NCBI GenBank assembly: GCA_964595455.1
Contig: CAZQQL010000096.1
Coordinates: forward strand, 1-11,908
Reading direction: 5' to 3'
Origin: DAOUEG01 sp964595455
Lineage (GTDB): Bacteria; Chloroflexota; Dehalococcoidia; Dehalococcoidales; RBG-16-60-22
DNA length: 11,908 nt
Made by a program: the position numbers and the translations under genes. Position 1 is the stretch's first letter; each line of letters starts with the position of its first letter. The notes below the pieces were generated by a model that saw only the letters and a program-made list of their open reading frames with translations, searched no databases and was not told the DNA's origin. Shown here in pieces: positions 4,723 through 11,333 of the stretch.

Positions 4723-5718
4723 CTAGACGTCCGCAGGCGATCTGTAACCGGCAAACAACGTTCTCGGTAGTTGGCCGGCCAGTTCTTCTAACGTCCAGGG
4801 CCCCGGTTCCAGCTTGTTCACGGATTTGGCAATTTCAGAGTCGCTGTAAAGACCGATGCCGTTGCCGCCCGCATTGAACACAGAACCGCTGATATGGGCG
4901 GCGGCGTCCCCGGCCAGGTAGCAGACCATCGGGGCCAGGTACTCCGGTCCGGGGCTCATAGCGAGCATGCCGCCCGGAGTTCCGTGCATCCATACCTTTT
5001 TGCCGCCCTTGTTCTCGATCTCCGTGAGAGCTTCGAGTTCCCATGAAGCACGGGTGAGTGCGAAAGGAGAAATGGCGTTGCAGGTTATCCCGTACTGCCG
5101 CATCTCGATGGCGACTGCCTTGGTCAGCCCGACCACTCCGGCGTTGGCCGCGCAGTATTCCACGTGCTTGATGATGTCTCCGTTGAATGCCCGGGACGTG
5201 ATGTTGATGATGCGGCCGTATTTCTGCTTCATCATGTGGGGGAGCGCCTGACGGATGACATTAAAGTAGCCCTTGGGTTTGGTGAGCGTGACGCGGTCCC
5301 AGACTTCTTCGGTCATGTCCTCCACAGGTACGATGCCGAAACCGCTGGCCACGTTGGCGATGATATCGATCTTTCCCCAGGTATCCAGCGCCGTTTTTAC
5401 CAGCCGGGCGGCATCTGCCATTTTGGATATGTCCGCGTAGCAGGGGACGGCCTCGCCGCCGAGTTCTTTTATCTCCAGGGCGGTCTTTTCGGCATCGCCG
5501 TTGGCGTTTTCGATGCCTTTACGGTACCATTCGGCGCGTTCTTTACCGAGCTGCTTGAAGTTCTCTTCCGTCAGGAACGCCGTACCGGTCCCACCGGGCC
5601 TGCGGTTATTGGTGACGACTTTGGCCCCTTCTCTGGCAAGCCCGACAGCAATACCCCGGCCGATGCCCTGGCCGGACCCCGTCACGACGGCTACTTTCCC
5701 TTTGAGCGAGTCTCCCAT
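4723..5718 (-). CDS. Short-chain dehydrogenase/reductase with altered catalytic tetrad
   Basis: A 331-residue cytosolic SDR with an N-terminal Rossmann fold: cofactor motif TGSGQGIG at 13-20, and strand-4 motif ANVAS at 121-125 where NNAG is usual. Ser175 (ITS) and Tyr188 (EYCAANAG) occupy the expected catalytic positions. However, the Lys four residues after Tyr is Asn192, and the conserved Asn of the vNlkG segment is Lys147 (TLTKPKG). The protein is longer than the classical 250 residues. It has an insertion of about 40 residues after strand 2 (NNRRPGG...ENANGD, about 38-80) and a C-terminal extension after 290. Substrate is unknown, and it may be a divergent subfamily or a non-catalytic homologue. 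It is the last gene of the string, 31 bases after the translin-family gene, with a good GAGGAGGG ribosome-binding site. Confidence 0.88.
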   Translation of the reverse strand: MGDSLKGKVAVVTGSGQGIGRGIAVGLAREGAKVVTNNRRPGGTGTAFLTEENFKQLGKERAEWYRKGIENANGDAEKTALEIKELGGEAVPCYADISKMADAARLVKTALDTWGKIDIIANVASGFGIVPVEDMTEEVWDRVTLTKPKGYFNVIRQALPHMMKQKYGRIINITSRAFNGDIIKHVEYCAANAGVVGLTKAVAIEMRQYGITCNAISPFALTRASWELEALTEIENKGGKKVWMHGTPGGMLAMSPGPEYLAPMVCYLAGDAAAHISGSVFNAGGNGIGLYSDSEIAKSVNKLEPGPWTLEELAGQLPRTLFAGYRSPADV

Positions 5719-5749
5719 TGCTAACCCTCCTCAGATGTCAAATATGCCG

Positions 5750-6373
5750 TTATTCAGGCCGGAAGGACTCCAGTTTCTCTTCCAGCCGTTTCTGCTGGAT
5801 GGTCAGGGTCAGGTCGCTCCTCGTCCGTTCCAGCACGCCGCGGACCATGTCCGTGGTGCGCCGCAGGCCGCCGGTAACGGCGTCGGGGTAGTCGAACGTA
5901 ACGAGGATGCTGTAAATGTCGTCCATCGCGCCGAGCAGTTCCTCGCCGCGGGTGAGGTCGCCGCGCCGCAGGCCGTCGAGCAGGTAGCGGCGTACCTCCC
6001 CGACGGCTTCGCCCATGCCGTTGAGATAGGCGGCGCCGTCCACGCCAAGTTCCGCCGGGGTGGGCAGATCCTCTCCCTTGACGATAGCCAGGGTGATATG
6101 ACCTTCAGCTAGTTCCTTCTGGGCGTCCTTGAGGGCGCCGGTCGCCCCAAGTTCCGGGTTATCGCTGATGGCCTGCGCCGCCCGGTTGATCAGGGAGCGG
6201 GCCTCGGCAAGCTGGGCGACCGCATTATCGAATTCCTGGCGATGGATGGCGCGGATGGACTGGCTGCAGAACCGGATGGCGTCCCGGCTGAGAGGCAGCA
6301 GTTTCTCACGGGCCTGGTCGCGGGCGGTAAGTTCGGCGCGGACAATCTCTGAAATGGGGTCGAGGTTCTTCAT
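5750..6373 (-). CDS. Translin-family protein
   Basis: A 207-residue all-helical protein. The core AYLNGMGEAVGEVRRYLLDG (about 115-134), followed by a helix with EELLGAMDDIYSILVTFDYPDA (144-165) and GLRRTTDMVRGVLERTRSDLT (169-189), is the pattern of prokaryotic translin/TRAX homologues. Similar proteins have at times been labelled haloacid dehalogenase, but no DxDx(T/V) phosphatase motif is present. Eukaryotic translin and TRAX form the C3PO endoribonuclease, and an archaeal homologue cleaves RNA. Acidic residues in DAQKELAEGH (83-92) and GEVRR (125-129) are candidate active-site residues, so an octameric RNA-binding or RNase role is inferred, not shown. The ATG overlaps the thiD2E stop as ATGA (6370-6373), so the two are translationally coupled. 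Confidence 0.85.
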   Translation of the reverse strand: MKNLDPISEIVRAELTARDQAREKLLPLSRDAIRFCSQSIRAIHRQEFDNAVAQLAEARSLINRAAQAISDNPELGATGALKDAQKELAEGHITLAIVKGEDLPTPAELGVDGAAYLNGMGEAVGEVRRYLLDGLRRGDLTRGEELLGAMDDIYSILVTFDYPDAVTGGLRRTTDMVRGVLERTRSDLTLTIQQKRLEEKLESFRPE

Positions 6374-7428
6374 GGTTGAGATTCCTTTATTCTTTCAGCC
6401 AGGTCCCGGGCGGCGACTTCGGCGTCCTCAGCGGCGAGCACCGCGCTGATGACGCAGGCAGCATCCGCGCCGGCGGCCATGACCTCTCTGATGTTATTCA
6501 TATTGATCCCGCCGATGGCGACCAGCGGCAGTTCGATTTCCTGCTTTATCCCTACAAGCCGTCCCGGCCCGACGGCCATTGCTTCGCCCTTGGTAGGCGT
6601 AGCGAACATCGCTCCGACGCCCAGGTGGTCGGCGCCGAGGTCCCGCGCCTTTTTCGCTTCTTCGATGGTGCGGACCGAGCAGCCGAGTATCCGGCTTACC
6701 GGTAGCAAACGGCGGGCAACGTTCACGGGCATATCGTCCTGCCCGACGTGCAGGCCGTCCGCGTCCAGGGCCAGGGCTGCTTCCAGGCTGTCATTCATGA
6801 TGAACAGCGTACCGGTCTCGCGGCAGGCGTCCCTGACTTTTCCGGCAGTGGCCAGCACTTCTCGGATGCCGTTGACCTTGTCCCGGTACTGGATGACGTT
6901 CGCGCCTCCCCGGATGACCGAGCGAGTCAGTGCAGCGGGGTCGCGGCCGCGCAGGAACTCCGCGTCGATTATGACGTAAAGTCCCTTGAGCCGGGACAGT
7001 TTATCTGCTTTTCCGAGTCTGGCAAGGAGGTCTTTTTCAATGGTGTAGATGGCGAAACGTCCCCGGCGGAAGTTCTCGGAGTCCAGTACGGATTCCGGAA
7101 GTTTTGATAGTTCTTCCAGCACGCGGAGAGACTCCTGAACGCGCCTTGAATTGGCGATGACGGTCTCCGTAATTCCGCGCGCAGGTTCCGCTTTGGTGAC
7201 GTTCATGTCGCTGCCGACGTCCGCTACCGAATCCCTCGCTTCCAGCAGGTGCACAAGGAGTCCGGTAGGCAAGATTGTGGTCTGGTGGCGGAGGTCTTTC
7301 AAACGCTGGGTGATGTCCGCATCATCGAGCGTCATACGCGCGAATTCTTCCAGAACGCGCAGACCTTCCCCGAGGCGGTTAACGTTAGCGTCGATGATGC
7401 GCAGGGTTTCTCTCGTTAGTCCGTTCAT
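6370..7428 (-). CDS. thiE: Thiamine phosphate synthase with N-terminal ThiD2 domain
   Basis: A 352-residue fusion. Residues 1 to about 140 (RIIDANVNRLGEGLRVLEEFAR ... SRRVQESLRVLEEL) match the ThiD2 family, a replacement for the HMP-phosphate kinase ThiD. Residues about 148-350 are the ThiE barrel, which joins HMP-pyrophosphate and thiazole phosphate to thiamine phosphate. Its motifs are QYRDK (180-184), ND at 212-213, DADGLHVGQDD (222-232), GADHLGVGAMFATPTK (265-280), IGGIN (305-309) and a phosphate-binding loop near GADAACVISAV (320-330). One polypeptide would therefore phosphorylate HMP-P and use the product. The ATG at 7428 fits the ThiD2 start. The gene is 58 bases downstream of yraN, the widest gap of this gene string within the window. 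I saw no THI-box riboswitch in that gap; a TAGAAT box there lacks a -35 partner. Confidence 0.95.
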   Translation of the reverse strand: MNGLTRETLRIIDANVNRLGEGLRVLEEFARMTLDDADITQRLKDLRHQTTILPTGLLVHLLEARDSVADVGSDMNVTKAEPARGITETVIANSRRVQESLRVLEELSKLPESVLDSENFRRGRFAIYTIEKDLLARLGKADKLSRLKGLYVIIDAEFLRGRDPAALTRSVIRGGANVIQYRDKVNGIREVLATAGKVRDACRETGTLFIMNDSLEAALALDADGLHVGQDDMPVNVARRLLPVSRILGCSVRTIEEAKKARDLGADHLGVGAMFATPTKGEAMAVGPGRLVGIKQEIELPLVAIGGINMNNIREVMAAGADAACVISAVLAAEDAEVAARDLAERIKESQP

Positions 7429-7486
7429 GGTTGTGAAAGTATTCTACATCATAGCGGCGGAGAATGGTAATCAAGAGATAACCGGT

Positions 7487-7852
7487 TTAGGCACCTTCCA
7501 CGGCGTTCTCGATGTGGTCGATCCGAATGACCTTGAGATTGCGCGCCAGACGGACGCCGATGAAGTCGATCCGCCAGGTTTCCGGCAGCCCTTCATGGTC
7601 CTGGCCGTAATGCTCGGCGGCGAGACGGAGTTTTTCGCATTTCCGTTCGGTGACCGATTCTACCGGCGTGCCGAACTGGTTGCCGGTCTTCGTTCTGACT
7701 TCAACGAAGATAAGGGTGTCCTGCTGCCGGGCGACGATGTCTATCTCGCCTTCCCGACAGTGATAGTTGGTCTCCAGGATACGATAGCCCTTTTCTTCGA
7801 GGTAATCACGGGCGACATGCTCGCCGAGGATGCCGGTCTCTCGCCTCGTCAT
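7487..7852 (-). CDS. yraN: YraN-type UPF0102 endonuclease-fold protein
   Basis: A 121-residue protein of the UPF0102 family, which has a restriction-endonuclease-like (Holliday-junction-resolvase-like) fold. The N-terminal TRRETGILGEHVARDYLEEKGY is the family start. The putative nuclease core GEIDIV (35-40) with Asp38, followed by FVEVRTK (49-55) with Glu51 and a basic residue two positions on, is intact. The protein is probably DNA-associated, but its cellular role is not established. I chose the ATG at 7850-7852, which overlaps the rnhB stop as ATGA. The frame can be extended five codons to a TTG at 7867, giving a 19-base overlap, which is less likely. Placement directly after rnhB is a conserved bacterial gene order and supports both calls. 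Confidence 0.93.
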   Translation of the reverse strand: MTRRETGILGEHVARDYLEEKGYRILETNYHCREGEIDIVARQQDTLIFVEVRTKTGNQFGTPVESVTERKCEKLRLAAEHYGQDHEGLPETWRIDFIGVRLARNLKVIRIDHIENAVEGA

Positions 7853-8487
7853 AACAGCCTGTCGCAAACGTTCCTGACCGGTTCATAGGTCCGGCGGTGG
7901 AGCGGGCACGGGCCGTATTTTTCCAAACAGGCGAGGTGGTCCTCGGTGCTGTAACCCTTGTGGGCGGAGAACCGGTACTGCGGGTAGTCTTTTTCCATGG
8001 CGCTGACCAGCCGGTCCCGGGTAACCTTGGCGACGATGGAAGCGCAGGCAATGGAAAAACAGAGACCGTCCCCGTGGGTGATGCCGTGGTGGGGTATTGA
8101 TAATTCGGGGATGGTGAAGAAATCGATGATGATGTAATCGGGTTGCGGGTTGAGTTGGCTGACCGCCTCGACCATGGCCCTGCGTCCCGCCGGGGCGATA
8201 CCGATTGCATCGATGACGGTATTGGTAACAATGCCCACACCCCAGGCAACGGCTGAATCGACGATGTGCTCGTAGAGTGTTTCCCGCTCCGGTTCCGGTA
8301 CCAGTTTGCTGTCCCGCACGCGGGCCCGCCATTCGCCGCGGACGCGCTGCGGCATGATGGCGGCGGCGGCTACCACCGGGCCCATCAGGGCACCTCGGCC
8401 GGCTTCATCGATCCCGGCGATGTGCTTGTACCCCTGTTTGCGCAGGAGGTTTTCCTCTCTCACGGTCGGCCTTCTAGCACGTACCAC
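7849..8487 (-). CDS. rnhB: Ribonuclease HII
   Basis: RNase HII cleaves RNA in RNA-DNA hybrids, including single ribonucleotides left in DNA. The 212-residue protein has the four catalytic acidic positions: Asp27 and Glu28 in GIDEAGRG, Asp122 in DYIIIDFF and Asp158 in KVTRDR. It also has the RDSK motif (58-61) and the C-terminal HKGYSTEDHLACLEKYGPCPLHRRTYEPV segment. The region around Asp122 (DFFTIPEL) and the HGDGLCFSIACASIVAK stretch are somewhat divergent but keep the family order. The start is a GTG at 8485-8487 with GGGGG upstream, overlapping the tmk stop by 14 bases. A GTG at 8461-8463 with AGAAGG six bases before it is an equally reasonable start, giving a protein eight residues shorter. 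Confidence 0.96.
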   Translation of the reverse strand: MVRARRPTVREENLLRKQGYKHIAGIDEAGRGALMGPVVAAAAIMPQRVRGEWRARVRDSKLVPEPERETLYEHIVDSAVAWGVGIVTNTVIDAIGIAPAGRRAMVEAVSQLNPQPDYIIIDFFTIPELSIPHHGITHGDGLCFSIACASIVAKVTRDRLVSAMEKDYPQYRFSAHKGYSTEDHLACLEKYGPCPLHRRTYEPVRNVCDRLL

Positions 8488-9109
8488 CCTGGCCCCCGGC
8501 GAGTAAAGCAGTAATATGGCGCCAAATGGTTTTCGTTATCGTCTCTCTGGGAAGCATGCCGTCTATGACGGTCCAGCGTTTGGGTTCGGCTGACGCAAGG
8601 GAGAGAAAACCTTCTCTCACTCTTTGATGAAACGCGAAGTTCTCAGCCTCGAAACGGTCTGGTTTGTCTTCGCGTTTCCGCTGCATGCCGGCTTCGACCG
8701 GAATATCCAGGAGAAACGTATGGTCCGGTACCAGTCCGAGGGTCCCGATGGCATTGGCCTCGGCTACCGTGGTCATGTCCAGCCCGCGACCATATCCCTG
8801 GTAGGCGGTGGTGGAATCAGCGTACCTGTCGCAGATGACTAAGGTACCATTTGCCAGGGCCGGCTTGATGACCTCACCAACCAGTTGCACACGGGAGGCA
8901 TTGAACAGGAGGAGTTCTGACATCGCAGAAATGGGGACTTCACTGGCCCATTTCAGGAGCCGGGTGATCTCCTCTCCCAGCGGCGTATAGCCGGGTTCAT
9001 ATACCAGCAGGGCGGGAACGGCGAGTTCGTCCAATCTCGATTTGAGCAATTTGGACTGCGTGCTCTTGCCGCACCCTTCCACGCCTTCAAAGGTAATGAA
9101 GAGGCTCAT
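8474..9109 (-). CDS. tmk: Thymidylate kinase
   Basis: Tmk phosphorylates dTMP to dTDP with ATP, essential for DNA synthesis. The 211-residue protein has the P-loop FEGVEGCGKST (7-17), the DRY motif at 94-96 with the following STTAYQGYGRGLD segment (99-111) that contacts the nucleotide, and an Arg-rich LID RKREDKPDRFE (144-154) as in bacterial enzymes. The usually conserved REPGGT loop reads YEPGYT (37-42), so both the leading Arg and second Gly are Tyr. The Glu and Pro remain, so the enzyme is likely active, perhaps with an altered base pocket. The ATG at 9109 has AAAGGGGAA about 3 bases upstream. The gene follows the R3H ATPase by 23 bases and overlaps rnhB. Confidence 0.96.
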   Translation of the reverse strand: MSLFITFEGVEGCGKSTQSKLLKSRLDELAVPALLVYEPGYTPLGEEITRLLKWASEVPISAMSELLLFNASRVQLVGEVIKPALANGTLVICDRYADSTTAYQGYGRGLDMTTVAEANAIGTLGLVPDHTFLLDIPVEAGMQRKREDKPDRFEAENFAFHQRVREGFLSLASAEPKRWTVIDGMLPRETITKTIWRHITALLAGGQGGTC

Positions 9110-9132
9110 GTTCCCCTTTCTAAAATCAGGTC

Positions 9133-10683
9133 TTAAACGGAGCGTTCTTTATATATGCGTACCCGCCGGTTAGGGTCCCGGCCCTGACTGCGGGAATCGA
9201 GGTCGCTGCGCTGCGCTACCATGTGCTGCAGACGGCGGATGTAGGAGGTCTGCGGCCGCAGTTCAATTTCTTCTTCGCCGTCCTTTACCTGCTGCACGGC
9301 CTCTTCCGCTTCCTGAATGGCGGTCTGGTAGTACTGTGGGGTACGCTTCTGGTCTTTATCAGGGGCGAGACTGGCCACAAGCTGCCGGATCTGCGGGGGC
9401 GTTGTGCTGCGCAGGACGTAGAGCGGCAGACGAGCGGCTTCAGCGTCCTTGACCTGCTGGGGCCGCCGCCGGAAATAATTCTTTGAAGTCACGAAGATGG
9501 TAGCGTCCTGGACACGGTCGACGACCTGCAGGTCGACACCCATTTCCTGCCCGGTTTCAATGACCTTGGAACGGTTGACCCCGAAGAGGTACAGCTTCGG
9601 GACGTCCTTCTTTTTTTCCTTCGGGGCTGTCATGGCCGGGGCGGGCTTTTTTTCAGCCATCCGGGTGGGCGGTTCCAGGGCGGGAGGTTTCTCAATCTGG
9701 ACTTCGTCATTGTCATTCACCCATCGGGTCTCGGTGACCGGCGGCTGTCCACGCAGCATCATGTCCACGGACTCGCCGACGTCCTGGTGAACGGCGACTC
9801 TGTCCCGGTCGAGTATCTCAACGATGATATCGAACGTCGGCGGCGATTTCCGCTCCAGGATGGATTTCTGCGTACCGCGCCGCTTGGCTTCCTCATCACC
9901 GAGAGTGACGGACTGGATGCCGCCGATGAGGTCCGCCAGGGTGGGGTTCATGACGAGGTTCTCCAGGGTATTGCCGTGTGCCGTCCCCACGAGCTGGACG
10001 CCGCGCTCAGCGATGGTCCGGGCCGCCATGGCTTCCAGTTCCGTCCCGATCTCGTCGATGACGATGACTTCCGGCATATGGTTTTCCACGGCTTCTATCA
10101 TGACAGCGTGCTGGAGGGCGGGTGTCGCCACTTGCATCCGGCGGGCGTGGCCGATGGCCGGGTGAGGAATATCGCCGTCCCCGGCGATTTCATTTGAAGT
10201 ATCGACGATGATGACCCGCTTGTTGACGTCATCCGCCAGGACGCGTGCCATTTCCCGCAGCATGGTGGTCTTGCCGACGCCGGGACGCCCGAGCATGAGG
10301 ATGCTTTTACCAGACTTGACGAGGTCTTCGATAACGGAGATAGTCCCAAAAACGGCGCGTCCCACACGGCAGGTCAGACCGACGATACGGCCGCTACGGT
10401 TGCGTATGGCGGAGATGCGGTGCAGGGTGCGTTCAATTCCAGCACGGTTATCTTCCCCGAAGACCCCGATGCGAGCCACGACATAGTCGATGTCCGCTTC
10501 CTCGACTTCCTTGTCCGTCAGAAGCATTTCTCGCCTGGGAAAACGGGCTTCCGGAAAACGCCCCAGGTCGAGGACGATCTCGACAAGTTCGCTGATGTCA
10601 GGCTGCTGGACCAGGACCTTCTTGATATGCGGGGACAGGATATCCAGCAGGACATCCATATCGTCTGTGATTACTCTTTCCAC
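9133..10683 (-). CDS. AAA-type ATPase with C-terminal R3H domain (Ycf45/SpoIIIAA-like)
   Basis: A 516-residue cytosolic protein. Residues 1-110 are an N-terminal domain with LTCRVGRAVFG. Residues about 115-300 are a secretion-type/AAA ATPase with Walker A GRPGVGKTT (132-140), Walker B EVIVIDEIG (205-213) and a sensor-like TAHGN (234-238), resembling SpoIIIAA and algal Ycf45. A Pro/Lys-rich linker covers 333-362, then a small alpha/beta domain (363-440), a charged helix, and a terminal R3H domain. The R3H signature RRLQH (483-487) is followed by the typical GRDPNRRVRIY, implying single-stranded nucleic-acid binding. The function of this family is not established. The GTG start at 10681-10683 is supported by GGGGAGG four to five bases upstream. 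The pdxT stop is only 18 bases away, so the two are co-transcribed. Confidence 0.92.
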   Translation of the reverse strand: MERVITDDMDVLLDILSPHIKKVLVQQPDISELVEIVLDLGRFPEARFPRREMLLTDKEVEEADIDYVVARIGVFGEDNRAGIERTLHRISAIRNRSGRIVGLTCRVGRAVFGTISVIEDLVKSGKSILMLGRPGVGKTTMLREMARVLADDVNKRVIIVDTSNEIAGDGDIPHPAIGHARRMQVATPALQHAVMIEAVENHMPEVIVIDEIGTELEAMAARTIAERGVQLVGTAHGNTLENLVMNPTLADLIGGIQSVTLGDEEAKRRGTQKSILERKSPPTFDIIVEILDRDRVAVHQDVGESVDMMLRGQPPVTETRWVNDNDEVQIEKPPALEPPTRMAEKKPAPAMTAPKEKKKDVPKLYLFGVNRSKVIETGQEMGVDLQVVDRVQDATIFVTSKNYFRRRPQQVKDAEAARLPLYVLRSTTPPQIRQLVASLAPDKDQKRTPQYYQTAIQEAEEAVQQVKDGEEEIELRPQTSYIRRLQHMVAQRSDLDSRSQGRDPNRRVRIYKERSV

Positions 10684-10701
10684 AACCCCTCCCCGTGATT
10701 A

Positions 10702-11280
10702 TCAGGCTTTTCCGGTGACAATATCAAGAAAAAGACGATGGAACCGGGTATCATCCGTCAGCTCCGGATGGAATGACGTGGCTATCAGCCGGCCCTGGCG
10801 GACCGCGACGACGGTCTTGTCCGGTAGCCGGGCAAGTACTTCCACCTTCGGATCACAGCTTTCAATAATGGGCGCCCGGATGAAAACGGCGGGAAACGGC
10901 GTATCGCCCAGGGCCGGGACTGATAGGTCCGTCTCGAAGCTGTCCACCTGCCGTCCGAAGGCATTGCGCCGCACGCTGATGTCCATCAGGGACAGCGACG
11001 ACGCATGGTTCCCGATGATGGTCCGAGCCAGCAGTATCATTCCCGCGCACGTACCGAAGACTGCCATGCCGCGTGCAACCCCGGAGGTCACAGATCCCAT
11101 CAGGTTGTAGGCTTTCATCAAGCGGCTGATGGTGGTGCTTTCACCCCCGGGAATGATAAGCCCGTCCAATCCTTCCAATTGTTCCGGCAGGCGGACGGGC
11201 ACAGCCTCTGTATCCAGTTTCTCCAGTGTCGCGATATGTTCGGCAAAGGCTCCCTGCGCTGCAAGGACACCGATTCTCAT
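10702..11280 (-). CDS. pdxT: Pyridoxal 5'-phosphate synthase glutaminase subunit
   Basis: PdxT hydrolyses glutamine and passes ammonia to PdxS in the deoxyxylulose-phosphate-independent route to vitamin B6. The 192-residue protein begins with IGVLAAQGAFAEH and carries the family motif IPGGEST (43-49), the nucleophile Cys78 in FGTCAGMILLA, and His171 and Glu173 in SFHPEL. The ATG at 11278-11280 gives the family start. The codon before it is TTG and would add one Met only. AAGGATGG lies several bases upstream. It follows pdxS after 53 bases that contain a short GC-rich inverted repeat (AGCGCTCC/GGAGCGCT-like) but no T-run, so the subunit genes are expected to share a transcript. Confidence 0.97.
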   Translation of the reverse strand: MRIGVLAAQGAFAEHIATLEKLDTEAVPVRLPEQLEGLDGLIIPGGESTTISRLMKAYNLMGSVTSGVARGMAVFGTCAGMILLARTIIGNHASSLSLMDISVRRNAFGRQVDSFETDLSVPALGDTPFPAVFIRAPIIESCDPKVEVLARLPDKTVVAVRQGRLIATSFHPELTDDTRFHRLFLDIVTGKA

Positions 11281-11333
11281 CAATTATCCATCCTTATGCG
11301 CGCCGCGGGAAGCGGAGCGCTTCAAGCGATCGT

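Noticed and set aside
5164..5724. Plus-strand open frame opposite the SDR
   Set aside because: The translation has no recognisable motif, and the SDR on the other strand has a strong ribosome-binding site and Rossmann motif.
5750..6373. Haloacid dehalogenase label for the translin-family protein
   Set aside because: No DxDx(T/V) motif or HAD fold pattern; the all-helical sequence fits translin/TRAX.
7429..7486. Possible promoter or thiamine riboswitch before thiD2E
   Set aside because: A TAGAAT box is present, but no -35 box lies at proper spacing, and the 58-base gap is too short for and lacks the conserved core of a THI-box.
7151..7888. Long plus-strand open frame opposite thiD2E and yraN
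   Set aside because: No domain signature or ribosome-binding site; both minus-strand genes carry intact catalytic motifs.
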